Assembly (NCBI GenBank): GCA_039025395.1 | Contig: JBCCOK010000001.1 | Location: 62,001 to 126,000 of the forward strand | Source: Hoeflea_A sp039025395 | GTDB lineage: Bacteria > Pseudomonadota > Alphaproteobacteria > Rhizobiales > Rhizobiaceae | Length of the DNA stretch: 64,000 bases | Direction of reading: 5' to 3' | Part shown: piece by piece, positions 51,654 through 61,650 of the stretch | Numbering within the stretch: position 1 is the first letter of the stretch | Layout of the letters: the number at the start of each line of letters is the position of its first letter | Translations under genes and position numbers: made by a program | The notes under the pieces: model-generated | What the model saw: only the letters and a program-made list of their open reading frames with translations | Told to the model about the DNA's origin: nothing | The model's database searches: none

Positions 51654-53252
51654 TTAGCCCCGCTGCGGCGCAAATGGCGGAGCTTCGACTTCAATCATAT
51701 TTGGTCCGGGCTTTTCGCGCGCTTGTAAAACGGATTGTGCCACCGCTTCGGGATCAAGCGCACATTTGCGAAAGGGAATGCCAAAACACGCAGCCAAATG
51801 ACCGAAATCCGGCGGGCTGGGGTCGCAGCCTATCACGTCGACATTGGCCGCTTGCATCGACGTTGCGATTTCGCGGTAACCCCGATTGTTCCAGATCACA
51901 AATGTTACGGGCAGGTTCTCGTCAACCGCTGTCATGATTTCAGGCAAGGAAAACTGCGCACCGCCGTCTCCGGTGATACAGATGACCGGCGCAGCGGGAT
52001 CGGCGACCGAAGCGCCAATGGCGGCAGGGATGCCGTAACCGAGCGCCCCGTAACCCGTCGCAGCATTGAACCATCCGCCGGCCCTGTCATGATCATAGTA
52101 TAGGTTGCCGGCATAGATCGGTTGCGTGGAATCTCCAATCATCAGGCATCCGGGTACGGCGTTTTTCAGTGCGTTGAGCACTTCAACCTGCGCCCGATAT
52201 TCCGGTCCGATTTCTTCAAACGCTTGCCGTCGCGCCTGTTGCGCCCGTAACGAACCGTTCGCTCCCTTGACCTTCTCCGGCAAGCAATTCAAGATCGCCG
52301 ATATCGTATGTCCAGCCTCACCCTGCAACTTGATATCGGCATCGTGGCGAGCAAGCTGATCCGGGCAAATATCGATCCGGATGCAGCCGTTCATCTTCGG
52401 CATCGTTCCGGTGTCATACATGTCGTAATCGGTGGCGCCCAGTTCGGTCCCGACGGCAAGCACGCAATCCGACTCTTCGATCAAGCGACGGACGGCCTGC
52501 AAGCTCGGACTGGCCGGCACGCACAACGGATGTGCGGAAACGAGCCCGCGCCCGTTAACGGTCTGGATGACGGGCGCATCAACACGCTCGGCAAGTTCTT
52601 TGAGGTCCCTTGCAGCGCGCTTTACGCCGCCGCCAGCCAGGATGACCGGGCGATTTGCATGCGCCATCGCCATTGCGGCATCTTTGATCTTTGCGGGGTC
52701 GGCGACGGTCGGCTGCAATGGTGTGTCGGATGTCCCTCCTTCATAGGCCGCGGCCGCGACATCCAGCGGGATTTGAATATGTGTCGGTCCGGGCCGCCCC
52801 TCGACAAGAGGTGCGAACACACTGTCCATAGCCGCAGCGAGGCGATCGGGCGCAAAGACATGTTCCGACACGAGTGCAACACTGCCTGCAAGCGCATGTT
52901 GATCCGGCAACTCGTGCAGATGACCCAAGCCCCGGCCGAGCGTTGCCGTCGGATTGACGCCGGACACCACCAGTATCGGCACGGAGTCCGCCCTCGCCTG
53001 CGCCATGGGCGTCAACGCGTTGGTCAGGCCGGGTCCGGTAATCACCAAAGCGACCCCTGGCTTTCCGGACACCCGCGCATAGCCGTCGGCCATGAATCCA
53101 GCGCCCTGCTCATGACGGGGCGTGACATGCCGGATACCGCAGGCCGCGAGCCCCCGGTAAAGTTCGACCGTGTGAACGCCGGGAATGCCGAACACCGTGT
53201 CGACACCTCTTTTCCTGAGCTGAACAGCCAATGCTTCGCCCACGCGCGTCAT
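51654..53252 (-). CDS. aruI: 5-guanidino-2-oxopentanoate decarboxylase-like ThDP enzyme (AruI-like)
   Basis: The 532-residue enzyme is a thiamine-diphosphate enzyme of the acetolactate-synthase fold. The catalytic Glu lies in VTPRHEQGAGFMADGYARVSGKPG, and the ThDP-Mg motif in ITGDGGAQFSLPEIMTAVDENLPVTFVIWNN. AruI decarboxylates 2-ketoarginine (5-guanidino-2-oxopentanoate) after arginine transamination by AruH. The adjacent aminotransferase, overlapping by 4 bp, supports this assignment. Other 2-oxoacid decarboxylases of the family cannot be excluded by eye. The end converges with marR. Confidence 0.75.
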   Translation of the reverse strand: MTRVGEALAVQLRKRGVDTVFGIPGVHTVELYRGLAACGIRHVTPRHEQGAGFMADGYARVSGKPGVALVITGPGLTNALTPMAQARADSVPILVVSGVNPTATLGRGLGHLHELPDQHALAGSVALVSEHVFAPDRLAAAMDSVFAPLVEGRPGPTHIQIPLDVAAAAYEGGTSDTPLQPTVADPAKIKDAAMAMAHANRPVILAGGGVKRAARDLKELAERVDAPVIQTVNGRGLVSAHPLCVPASPSLQAVRRLIEESDCVLAVGTELGATDYDMYDTGTMPKMNGCIRIDICPDQLARHDADIKLQGEAGHTISAILNCLPEKVKGANGSLRAQQARRQAFEEIGPEYRAQVEVLNALKNAVPGCLMIGDSTQPIYAGNLYYDHDRAGGWFNAATGYGALGYGIPAAIGASVADPAAPVICITGDGGAQFSLPEIMTAVDENLPVTFVIWNNRGYREIATSMQAANVDVIGCDPSPPDFGHLAACFGIPFRKCALDPEAVAQSVLQAREKPGPNMIEVEAPPFAPQRG

Positions 53253-54436
53253 GCCCGTTTCCTCGTCAATCGGTTCGCATGCTGCACAATCCTGTCCAGC
53301 GCCTTTTCAAACGCTGCGTCTGAAATCGTCAGCGCAACGCGGACCCAGGACCGCAAGCCTTTGCCGAAGGAGCTTCCGGGCATAACCGCCACGCCAGCGT
53401 TGGTAAGAAGGTCCATTGCATAGCTTTCGCCGTCCATCCCGGTCGCCGCGACATTGACGAGCCCGAACATTCCCGCCTCGGGATGATGAACGCTTAAACC
53501 AGTTTCTTTCTCCAGCCGACGTGCCAGCAAGGTCGCGCGGGCGGCGAACCGTCGGCACATGCCTTCCGCGACCGATGATCCGTCGCGAACGGCAATCTCG
53601 GTCATGTCTGCGATAAAGGGCTGGTTGCCGAAAAGCATGGTTTCTGCAAGAGGCAGGAGACGATTGCAGAACGTTTTTGGTCCTACGCACCAGCCGCTGC
53701 GAAACCCCGGTGCCGCGTGGGATTTCGAAATCGATGACACCGCCACCACCCGATCCGCGAGGGAAGCCGATGACAGCGGCGATACGAAGCGCGTTCCCTC
53801 GAAAACGAGGTGTTCATAGACTTCGTCCGAGATGATCCAGAAATCGTGTTTTTTTGCCAGGGCGCCGATGGCCTCGATATCCTGTTCGCTTAGCACCGCA
53901 CCGCTGGGATTGTGCGGCGTGGTCAGCAAAAGGGCACGGACCTGTGGCGTTATCCGTGCGGCAATATCGGCAGCCTGCATGCGAAATCCATGCTCTGGCC
54001 GCAGTGGAACCGGCACCATGTCCGCGCCCGAGGCCCGCACAACTCCTTCATAGGTGGCATACATCGGATCACCGACCAGCACTTGGTCGCCTTCCTCCGC
54101 AATCCCCATGAGGACTGCGAAAAGGGCCGTTTGCGTTCCCGGAAAACACAGAAAATTCTCCGGTCCGAATACCCGATTTCGACTGCTGTTATAGCTCTCT
54201 GCGAGTGCCCTGCGCAGATTGATCTCACCGCGGCCGTCCGAATAGCCCGTGCGGCCTGCACGGATGGCCGCCTCTGCCGCGTTTGCAAGTTCGGCTGGCA
54301 GGGGCACATCGGGCTCACCGATGGTCATTTCGATAACATCGGCACCGGAAGCGGCCAATTCGCGTGCCTTCATGTGCACTTCCCACTTGGCACTGCCAAG
54401 ATGTGAAAGCCGCTCGGTAATCGCAGTCATCTTCAT
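53249..54436 (-). CDS. aruH: Arginine:pyruvate transaminase-like aminotransferase (AruH-like)
   Basis: This 395-residue class I/II aminotransferase has a PLP-Lys motif SSISKSHAAPGFRSGWCVGP, NPSGAVLSEQDIEAI, and DEVYEHLVFEG. The N-terminus MKMTAITERLSHLGSAKWEVHMKARELAASG resembles AruH, the first enzyme of the arginine transaminase pathway. It overlaps the following AruI-like gene and the preceding TetR gene by 4 bp each. The three-gene operon tetR-aruH-aruI would convert arginine to 4-guanidinobutyraldehyde. The next enzyme, an aldehyde dehydrogenase, is not in this window. Confidence 0.75.
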   Translation of the reverse strand: MKMTAITERLSHLGSAKWEVHMKARELAASGADVIEMTIGEPDVPLPAELANAAEAAIRAGRTGYSDGRGEINLRRALAESYNSSRNRVFGPENFLCFPGTQTALFAVLMGIAEEGDQVLVGDPMYATYEGVVRASGADMVPVPLRPEHGFRMQAADIAARITPQVRALLLTTPHNPSGAVLSEQDIEAIGALAKKHDFWIISDEVYEHLVFEGTRFVSPLSSASLADRVVAVSSISKSHAAPGFRSGWCVGPKTFCNRLLPLAETMLFGNQPFIADMTEIAVRDGSSVAEGMCRRFAARATLLARRLEKETGLSVHHPEAGMFGLVNVAATGMDGESYAMDLLTNAGVAVMPGSSFGKGLRSWVRVALTISDAAFEKALDRIVQHANRLTRKRA

Positions 54437-55080
54437 GGCTGAGCCACCTTTTCCCGCAAATCGACGGCGATGATCGATCCGATTGAGTTCAATCCGATAT
54501 CAGGCAGCTCGTCAGACGCGAATTCATCCGGCAGTGCGCCGCCCTCCAGCCATAACCCGTCGATGACCGCGTTGCAGGCGGTTGCCAGATAGCGCAGCTT
54601 GTCTTTCGAAACGACGCGCCCGGTCTCTTTCAGCGCGGCCGCGATCAAATCTTCCAGATGATCTCGAAATTCGGTGTAGGTTTCTTCATGCGTCTTCTTC
54701 ATGTTCGCATCCTGCTGAAGCTGGACCAGAAAGCTGGCCCACAGACAAACCGCTCTTGGCGAAACGACCGGTGGTGTCAGAGAAGCTCTTATGAATGCGG
54801 TCAGCCTTTCTTTCGCGCTGCCTTCCAACCTTGAAGCAGAGGCGTATGTTACGCCGTTCATCTGCTCCATGTGGTGTCTGTAGGCCGAAAGGATCAGGTC
54901 GCTCTTGGAAGAGAAATAGTGCCGGATCAGGCCCTGTGTGACCCTCGCCCGCTGCGCGATATCCCGCACGGTTGACCCCTTCACGCCGTTTTCCGAGATC
55001 AGGGACAACGCCGCCTCAATCAACTCGAGCTTCCTCTGGTCAGGTGGCTCGTGTTTGAATTTTCGCCTGTTTGACCGCAA
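54433..55080 (-). CDS. TetR-family regulator (BetI-like) of the aruHI operon
   Basis: The 215-residue protein has an N-terminal TetR helix-turn-helix (KLELIEAALSLISENGVKGSTVRDIAQRARVTQGLIRHYFSSKSDLI) and a ligand domain of the BetI/TetR_C_6 type. A TTG at 55110 would add ten residues, but it lies inside the operator. The TTG at 55080 with GAGGAG upstream gives the usual N-terminal length. The gene is the first of the operon and overlaps the aminotransferase gene by 4 bp, so it likely represses its own operon through the palindrome at 55102-55119. Confidence 0.85.
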   Translation of the reverse strand: MRSNRRKFKHEPPDQRKLELIEAALSLISENGVKGSTVRDIAQRARVTQGLIRHYFSSKSDLILSAYRHHMEQMNGVTYASASRLEGSAKERLTAFIRASLTPPVVSPRAVCLWASFLVQLQQDANMKKTHEETYTEFRDHLEDLIAAALKETGRVVSKDKLRYLATACNAVIDGLWLEGGALPDEFASDELPDIGLNSIGSIIAVDLREKVAQP

Positions 55081-55101
55081 CGAATGCTCCTCGCAATCAT
55101 A

Positions 55102-55119
55102 ATTATACAAACGTATAAT
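55102..55119. promoter_or_regulatory. TetR operator candidate ATTATAC-AAAC-GTATAAT
   Basis: A perfect 7-bp inverted repeat with a 4-nt spacer lies 22 bp before the TTG start chosen for the TetR gene. Size and symmetry fit TetR dimer binding. The AT-rich arms could include the -10 box (TATAAT on the plus strand; the minus-strand reading also offers TATAAT). No other copy was noticed in the window. Confidence 0.65.
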
Positions 55120-55339
55120 AACGCGGAGATCGTCTGAGATTCAATCGGTCTTTTGCTCTGCGATGCTTTCAAGGGCGCGAAAGTCTGGCAGCGATTTCAG
55201 GGATTCGGCGGCTAGCTCAAAATCGAAGAACGCGCTGATGATCGGGGCAGCAAGGCAATGCCATGTATTCGGCTCGATTTCTTGATTTGTATTCACCCTG
55301 CGCCAACATTAGACCTCGGTCGTCGATGAGGAGAAAGCA

Positions 55340-56329
55340 GTGGCAAAGAATCTATCGCGGCGAAGCATCGTATTCGGACTGCCCGTGGTCCTTGCCGCCC
55401 CGGCAGTCTTTGCCCAGGGCTTGCCCGGCGCTGTCGCCATGGCGCGCGATCTCGATCAACTCCACGCGGTGGTTGTCTCACGCAACGGTTCGTTGCTTTT
55501 CGCCGAAGCATTTGACGGCCCCGGCCTTGACCGTATCGCAAACGTCAAATCCGTATCGAAGACGATCCTCGCCCTGCTCACCGGCATTGCCATGGACCGC
55601 GGCTTTCTGGAAGGACCGGAGCAGCGCGTGCTGCCATTGCTTGGGCGCGCCGAAACCGGGGACGCGCGCGACGAACTGACCATTGCGCATTTGCTGTCCA
55701 TGCAATCGGGCCTGCAGAGCACCTCGGGCCCGTTTTATGGCGAATGGATCGCCAGCAACAACTGGGTCGACTACGCCTTGAACCAGGATTTGGTCGATCA
55801 GCCAGGCGGGCGCTTCATCTATTCGACCGGCTCATGGCATGTACTTGGAGCCGTCCTGTCGAAAGTCACCGATCGCAGCTTGCTCGACCTGGTGCGTTCC
55901 TGGATCGGAAATCCGTTGGAAATCGAGTTTCCCGCTTGGGTACGCGACCCGCAAGGCCGGTACCTTGGCGGCAATGAGATGGCGGTTACGCCGCGTGGCT
56001 TGGCGCGCCTCGGCGATACCGTTCTGGCCGGCGGCCTTCACGACGGTGTGCAGATCGTCGATCCTGAGTGGATTGAAACCTCGTGGCGTCCGCGCGCGCG
56101 ATCGCCCTGGTCGGGTGACGCTTACGGGTTTGGCTGGTTCTTGACGGAATTTGCCGGCCAACGCGCCGCCTATGGTCGCGGCTACGGTGGCCAGCTGCTC
56201 ATCGTTGTGCCGGATGCTCAACTCTCAATCGCGATCACATCCGATCCCAATAGGCCGGCACGCTCGGCTGGCTACTTTGGAACGTTGCGCATGCTAGCCG
56301 ATCAGCTTGTGAAGGATTTTGACAGCTGA
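55340..56329 (+). CDS. Serine beta-lactamase-fold hydrolase (class C/esterase type), exported
   Basis: The 329-residue protein has a signal-like N-terminus (RRSIVFGLPVVLAAPAVFAQG). The active-site SxxK is in NVKSVSKTILALLTGIAM, and the Tyr motif is YSTGSWHVLG. A KTG-like third motif is not obvious (GRGYGGQLLIV occupies the place). It therefore resembles the EstB/PBP4* group of serine hydrolases rather than an antibiotic-destroying enzyme. The start is a GTG after GAGGAGAAAGCA. It stands alone, downstream of a 230-bp gap shared with the TetR operon promoter. Confidence 0.8.
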   Translation: MAKNLSRRSIVFGLPVVLAAPAVFAQGLPGAVAMARDLDQLHAVVVSRNGSLLFAEAFDGPGLDRIANVKSVSKTILALLTGIAMDRGFLEGPEQRVLPLLGRAETGDARDELTIAHLLSMQSGLQSTSGPFYGEWIASNNWVDYALNQDLVDQPGGRFIYSTGSWHVLGAVLSKVTDRSLLDLVRSWIGNPLEIEFPAWVRDPQGRYLGGNEMAVTPRGLARLGDTVLAGGLHDGVQIVDPEWIETSWRPRARSPWSGDAYGFGWFLTEFAGQRAAYGRGYGGQLLIVVPDAQLSIAITSDPNRPARSAGYFGTLRMLADQLVKDFDS

Positions 56330-56463
56330 TTGTGAAATCTCGCACGCAGAGCGGTATCCGCATGGTCATCGCCGTTAGCCGCAATGGTCTCCGTTTTTGC
56401 TTCGCGCAGGTTTCCCCCCGGGATTGAACAGGACAAAGCGGACGTGGTTTCGTCCAAACAGAG

Positions 56464-57243
56464 CTAAAGAGGCTGGCAGGTCTCACAGATGAAGGCACGC
56501 CGCCCGGCGATATCCATCGCAGTCACCGCCGCCGCGCAACGCGGGCAACTCGGTTTGCCGAAAATGTTGACGCGCTCGCGAAGTCGGCGCCGCCCCTTCG
56601 GCAAATCATCAACAGTGATGATCGCATTATATCTGACGCCGATTGCAAGCAGAGCCTTTGCATCGGCCCAAAGTTTTTCGAGCTGTTCGCGCGAAAGCGA
56701 CCGACCCGGGATATCGGGATGAATGCCCTGTCGCCAGAGGATTTCAGTTCGGTAAATATTGCCGATTCCAGCGATCACCGACTGATCCATAAGCAACTTG
56801 CCGATGGGCGCGCGGCTCTTTTCAATGCGGCGAAAGGCCCGTTCGGGGTCGGCCTCATCGCGGATCAGATCGGGGCCGATCCGTCCGATGATCGAATTGA
56901 CGCTCTCCGGGTCCCTGACTGTGCAGATGGTTGGTCCGTTGATATCGATGAGGTGGGTCGGACCGATCAGCCGCACGCGAACTGCTCCGCGCGGTGGACG
57001 TGCCGGCAGCTTTTGTTTGCGTATACGGCCAAACAGACCCAGATGGACGTGAAGTGTAAGCGCGCCGTCAAAACCATAGAAAAGGTGCTTCCCAAAGGCC
57101 TCCACAGACCGGCACGCTTTGCCATCCAGCAATGCCGCACCGTCGTCAAAACGGCCTTGAGGTGATGTGATCGATACGTCATGGCCGACAAGCAGGCGCC
57201 TGTGCTCGCCAGCAGCGCGATGGATCGTGTGTCCTTCAGGCAT
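56464..57243 (-). CDS. Fpg/Nei-family DNA glycosylase (endonuclease VIII-like)
   Basis: The 259-residue enzyme begins MPEGHTIHRAA, with Pro2 and Glu3 as catalytic residues. Nei-type enzymes keep EGH here, whereas Fpg has ELPE. The helix-two-turn-helix region QSVIAGIGNIYRTEILWRQGIHPD is clear. The C-terminal zinc finger is CPRCAAAVTAMDIAGRRAFICETCQ, with all four Cys. It removes oxidised pyrimidines from DNA. The upstream 650 bp are gene-poor, and the gene converges with the beta-lactamase-like gene. Confidence 0.9.
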   Translation of the reverse strand: MPEGHTIHRAAGEHRRLLVGHDVSITSPQGRFDDGAALLDGKACRSVEAFGKHLFYGFDGALTLHVHLGLFGRIRKQKLPARPPRGAVRVRLIGPTHLIDINGPTICTVRDPESVNSIIGRIGPDLIRDEADPERAFRRIEKSRAPIGKLLMDQSVIAGIGNIYRTEILWRQGIHPDIPGRSLSREQLEKLWADAKALLAIGVRYNAIITVDDLPKGRRRLRERVNIFGKPSCPRCAAAVTAMDIAGRRAFICETCQPL

Positions 57244-57895
57244 CAGAAGTCGTCCGGGCGCTGAGCCGCACAGGTACAGACGGGCGCGCTACGAGAAGCG
57301 GCCGGCGTTTGTATGCGGGCAGAAGAGCAAGCGAGCCATTGGCGATATTGCGCATAGCTTCTGTTTCCGGATCGATCTGGTTCGTGTGAATGATGAACAT
57401 GCGGCGGCTTTGACACGGTTAGATAGCGTACTGATCCGGCCTTTCATCCTCACCATCAGTGATTCCGGGCCCAAACCGTGGGGTTCTTGAGACGATAAAA
57501 GACTAAAAGTCGTAAATTCATAGACTCGCCATATTTATACGTGCATATTTTCGATTAACAACTTGAGGTCGTCAGTTGAATTCTGTGGTGCAAACAAGTT
57601 CGGACCGTCAAACGCGCGTCCTGTACAGGCAAGATATTGGTCATGCCCAATCGCCTGCGGCTCATTGCAGTTTAAACCTGCGGATTACACCAGTTTGGAC
57701 CTTTGGATCATCGCATTTTGGAGATGAACCGGGAAAAAGGTCGATAAAAGCGGCGTGTCTTGCTGCTGCTCTTCACAGTCTGCATCCGGTGTCTGCGCAG
57801 GGTGAAGCGGCGGCAGAGCAACTCTGCAACCCACTGTGCCGGCGGGTTGGCATGGGCGTACGGCAAGATGAAGCCACTGTTCGCTTTAGCGTGGG
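57244..57895. other. Gene-poor region before the AraC regulator
   Basis: About 650 bp with no convincing gene. The stretch 57485-57565 is AT-rich and could hold promoters (for example TATTTATACG near 57532). Short frames such as 57576-57899 (plus) are not protein-like. The Nei-type gene promoter should lie near 57244-57330 and the araC promoter near its ATG at 57896. Confidence 0.4.
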
Positions 57896-58867
57896 ATGAC
57901 AATGATGAGCAACGCGTCGCCGGTTCAATCGCAAAAATTTGACGTAGCCGACATTGAACCAAGGTACCGTATCGAAGCGATGAGAACCTTCCTTCCGTTT
58001 AAGGTGACGCAGTTTGAACTTGTCGGTAACGATCCGCACGCTTTCAAAGCACAAACAGAAATGCTCATGGTCAATGGTCTATCTGTAGGTCACCACGTCA
58101 GTTCCGGATTTCGAGCATCGACGCACAAACCCGGGACCGACGGTAGCCGTTTTCTCTACGTAATAAAGTACGTCAAGGGCACGCGGCGTTACAGCTATGA
58201 CGGCAGCAGCTACGAGACTGTTACGGACAAGATCAATATTGCCGACATTGGTCGTTGGACCGGCATGACATGTGATGGGCCCATACACTCCGTCTTCGCG
58301 CTTGTTCCCTATGAACTTGTCGGCTTCGAAGAGGGTCAGCAAAATGATCGCTTTGGGCACCCGCTTGACGCGGTGACCCACGAGGTACTCGACGCAAACC
58401 TGGAATTGCTGGGCAACCAACTGCCAACGGCGAGCGCCGATGAGGCGAATCTGCTGCAAACGGTATTTACTGGCGTTGTGCGTTCGGTACTGCGCTATCC
58501 AAGAAAGCTCGACGAGTTTTCTCATGACATGCTCCAAACAGGCCGCGAAGTTGCAGTGCGCAGATACATAAGCCAGAACTTCGCGCGTCGCGACCTGACG
58601 GTCGAAGAAGTCTGCTTCGTTTGCGGTATATCGCGTTCAACACTTTATCGTATTTTCCGTGATGAAGGCGGTTTTGCAAATTACGTCACTGCTCAAAGGC
58701 TTTCGGCAGCGTTCCGACAGCTGACACGAACCACTGCTCGCCGTGGGCTCGTGCGTTATGTCGCTGACAACTGGGGATTTTCAAACCAGTCGCACTTTGC
58801 GCGCCTGTTCCGCAAAGCGTATGGTTTCCCTGCTTCCGACATAATTGGAAGCGCACTGGAAGATTAG
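57896..58867 (+). CDS. AraC-family transcription regulator
   Basis: The 323-residue protein has an N-terminal AraC-binding-like (PF14525) ligand domain of about 200 residues. A C-terminal HTH_18 domain follows (VRRYISQNFARRDLTVEEVCFVCGISRSTLYRIFRDEGGFANYVTAQRL ... WGFSNQSHFARLFRKAYGFPASD). Several ATGs lie close together at the start (57896, 57902 and 57905). No operon partner is seen, and both sides are non-coding. Its target is unknown. Confidence 0.85.
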   Translation: MTMMSNASPVQSQKFDVADIEPRYRIEAMRTFLPFKVTQFELVGNDPHAFKAQTEMLMVNGLSVGHHVSSGFRASTHKPGTDGSRFLYVIKYVKGTRRYSYDGSSYETVTDKINIADIGRWTGMTCDGPIHSVFALVPYELVGFEEGQQNDRFGHPLDAVTHEVLDANLELLGNQLPTASADEANLLQTVFTGVVRSVLRYPRKLDEFSHDMLQTGREVAVRRYISQNFARRDLTVEEVCFVCGISRSTLYRIFRDEGGFANYVTAQRLSAAFRQLTRTTARRGLVRYVADNWGFSNQSHFARLFRKAYGFPASDIIGSALED

Positions 58868-59812
58868 CCCTACTAGATGTGAGCTCTCGGGAGGCTCGTG
58901 CCCGGCCGTATATGGGATCTTTGGCAGATTCCAATGACAACAGAATGTCCGAGTGCTTCTTAGCCACGTTGCAATGCGAACTCCTCGACAGCTCAAGTTC
59001 CAAACCAACGCCGCGGCCCGCATGGCCATCTTTGATTCAGCGACGGATGGCACAATCCCGGCCGCCGGCATTCCGCCATCAGGTACAAGTTCCTGGAGCG
59101 CTGGAATCTGCTGGCCCATAAATGTCCAGGAATCCGGGGGAACTCGAGCGAATCGCTCGTCGAGACATAAAGACAAAGAAATTGAGACGGCTGTCTAAAG
59201 ACATGCCTGAAATCTACCGGTATCCCTGTGTTGGAAAAATACCTGTGTGCAAGGGATATATTACAGGCCAAGACGGCTGTATCCGCCCAATCAGACGTGT
59301 GCTCCTGAGAGACGATTTTGGGTTCTGGTATAGGCGCGCGACCTGTCGTGACAAGAACCCATTCAGGGTCGGTTCCATACAATTCTGTGGTTTGCATCCG
59401 GTATCTAAACAAGTTAAAGTTGCTAGATAGAAAACCTGCAACCAACGACGCCAGCGGCCTGGCATGGTCGTGGCATGTCCGTGATGCGAGTTCGATGGGT
59501 TCGTGACGTGAGTTCGATGGGTTAATGCGACACGGTGCCGACATCAAAGCGAATGAACCGGACGCAACGCGCCTTCATTCGCCTGTTCTATTCGCGGTCG
59601 CCCGCGCCAGCGGGACTGTGGAACTGAAAGCTCCCGTAAGCGGAACAGGCATGTGCGGGTCTACTGAAAAGAATTGTAGCAAAAGCTGTTCTGTCGATGC
59701 GACGGACGGCGCGGATTTCATCACCTCATTCGAACGCAGCGATGACGGATAGAACACTCCTGCTGTGTCTTCGATGAGGCCTACCAGCGCTCGATTTGGA
59801 GAGGTGGCCATA
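58868..59812. other. Long non-coding stretch before the autotransporter remnant
   Basis: About 945 bp without a credible gene. Open frames up to 184 codons exist (58993-59547 minus) but read as random sequence with no ribosome site. It contains the 22-bp tandem repeat at 59480-59523. With the broken autotransporter behind it and the gene-poor region before araC, this looks like a decaying segment. Confidence 0.45.
59480..59523. repeat. Two tandem copies of a 22-bp repeat
   Basis: Two adjacent units (59480-59501 and 59502-59523) both end GAGTTCGATGGGTT and differ at two positions in the first half. They lie in the non-coding stretch before the autotransporter remnant. No function is evident. 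Confidence 0.7.
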
Positions 59813-61540
59813 ATGACGAAGCATGTTCGGAAAATTCCTGTATCGAAGGTCGGTTCCCGGATTTTGGTATCCGGCTTGGGTGTGCTGCTTAGCACCACTG
59901 CGCTGACCATGCCGGGGCTCGCGCAGGGGACTTGTACCAATACGAGCGGAACGTCGTGGACCTGCACCGGCGACTGGAGCGGCGGCTTCGTGGTCGGCGC
60001 CACAGATGGCGCGCCGGATGATGATGCCACGATCGTAATTGTCGACTCGCTCACCACCGATGTGCTTGGGCCCTTTACCTTCGCTATTGATCCACTGACC
60101 TCGGCAACGCGCGAAATGACTATCGATCTGACGGGCGTCGAATTGACCAGTGGGTCAGTTGCATCTCCCATCTATGTAGCCGCCAAAAGGATCTTTTCTG
60201 GCGAAGACGGCAATGAAGTCTTCCTGAACATAACCGGCAACGTGACAGGTACGTCGACATTTTCTTTGGCCGAACCGGCCATCACGCTGAGAAACGCCGG
60301 TGCCGATGGCGACAATGGAAACAGCAACACAGCTCTGGGCGTCAGCGGACGCAGCGGCGTCGACGGCGGCGCAGCCGGTGCTGCCCGGCTGGTTTTCAAT
60401 GAAGGCGGGTCAAGCACCTCGACGATCAGCCAGCCGAACGCTGCAAACGGCGCGGTCCAGATTTTTACCTATGCCGGCAAGGGCGGCAATGGCGGATCCT
60501 CGTCCTCCGCCGACGGCGGCAATGGCGGCGCGGGCGGATGGTATCCGTGCACAAAGCCTCGCCGGTGGTTGGGACAATGCGAGCCCGCTTGATGGCTACG
60601 TTTCCAGTACGGCCGGTGCGGCCGGCAAAGTCACAGTGAGTATTGCCGCCAGCACCACGGTCGAAATCACAGGGTCGGAAGGCACGGGAATCTTCGCAAG
60701 GTCGCATGGAGCCTATGTCTCGGCTTACAAAACGTCGTCGGACATAACGGTTGACCTTGACGTGGCCGGCTCGATCACCGCCTCTGGAGATAACGCAAAC
60801 GGCATCTTGGCGGAGAGTCTGTCGCCGTTGGCCAGGACTGGTATCTCGGCGGTGCGCTGGCCTATGAGTATATCGATCTCGATGAGACCGGCAGCGCCGG
60901 CAGCGCGAACGGAGACCTTTTCTTTGCAGGCCTGTCGGCCAAACGCCAGTTTGGCGATTTCGAGCTGGGCGCGTCGGCGGCGGTCGGCTTTGGCAGCTAC
61001 GATCTGAGCCGGCGTCCGCTCGGCGGCGGCCTTGTCACCGGCGCACAGGACCTTTGGAGTGTGTCGGGCCAGCTTCGGGCGAGCTATATCGCGGGAAGCG
61101 AGACTTTCTTTATCAAGCCGCTCATCGATCTCAATATCGACCATACGTTCAGTTCGGACTTCACCGAAACCACCAACAGCGGCTTCGGCACGCTCGACAT
61201 CTCCACCCCGGCCGAGACCTATGTCAGCCTGCAGCCTGCGATCGAGGTCGGCGGCGAGAGGACCCTTGCCAACGGCACTGTCGTGCGGCCCCATGCGAGC
61301 CTCGGGCTGACACAGTTCCTGACCGACCTTGAACCCGGCCTGACGGCAAGCTTTGCCGGTGCGCCGCAACTGTCCGGCTTTACCCATACCGGCGATTTCG
61401 ACCGCACTTATGTCGACTTGGAAGCCGGCATCGACATCTTTACCGGAACCGCCACCACGGTGCGCGCCGGAGCCTTCGCCTCGTTCTCCGAAAACAGCGA
61501 AAGCTATGGCGGCAGCCTGCGCATCGAGATCGCGTTTTGA
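59813..61540 (+). pseudogene. Autotransporter gene remnant: frameshifted passenger fused to beta-barrel end
   Basis: The start is normal: a signal-like segment (ILVSGLGVLLSTTALTMPGLAQG) and a repetitive Gly/Asn/Ser-rich passenger. Near 60540 the frame is lost. The continuation (DGIRAQSLAGGWDNASP ... NANGILAES) is read one frame over. At about 60825 the passenger breaks off and the original frame resumes within an autotransporter beta-barrel (GQDWYLGGALAYEYIDLDETGS ... YGGSLRIEIAF, ending in Phe as outer-membrane barrels do). The passenger is far shorter than usual, so its central part has been deleted. The product cannot be made as one chain. Confidence 0.85.
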
Positions 61541-61650
61541 AGCCGGAAATGACAGCGCCGGTGCCAAAGCTGGTTGCGTTCAGCGTGTTGCAGACTGCAA
61601 GCTTCCAGACCAACGTATGGACGAAACGACCCTGAACAATGGGAGAAGCG

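Noticed and set aside
58993..59547. 184-codon minus-strand frame in the non-coding stretch
   Set aside because: No ribosome site, odd composition with many Cys/Pro/Arg, and no family resemblance.
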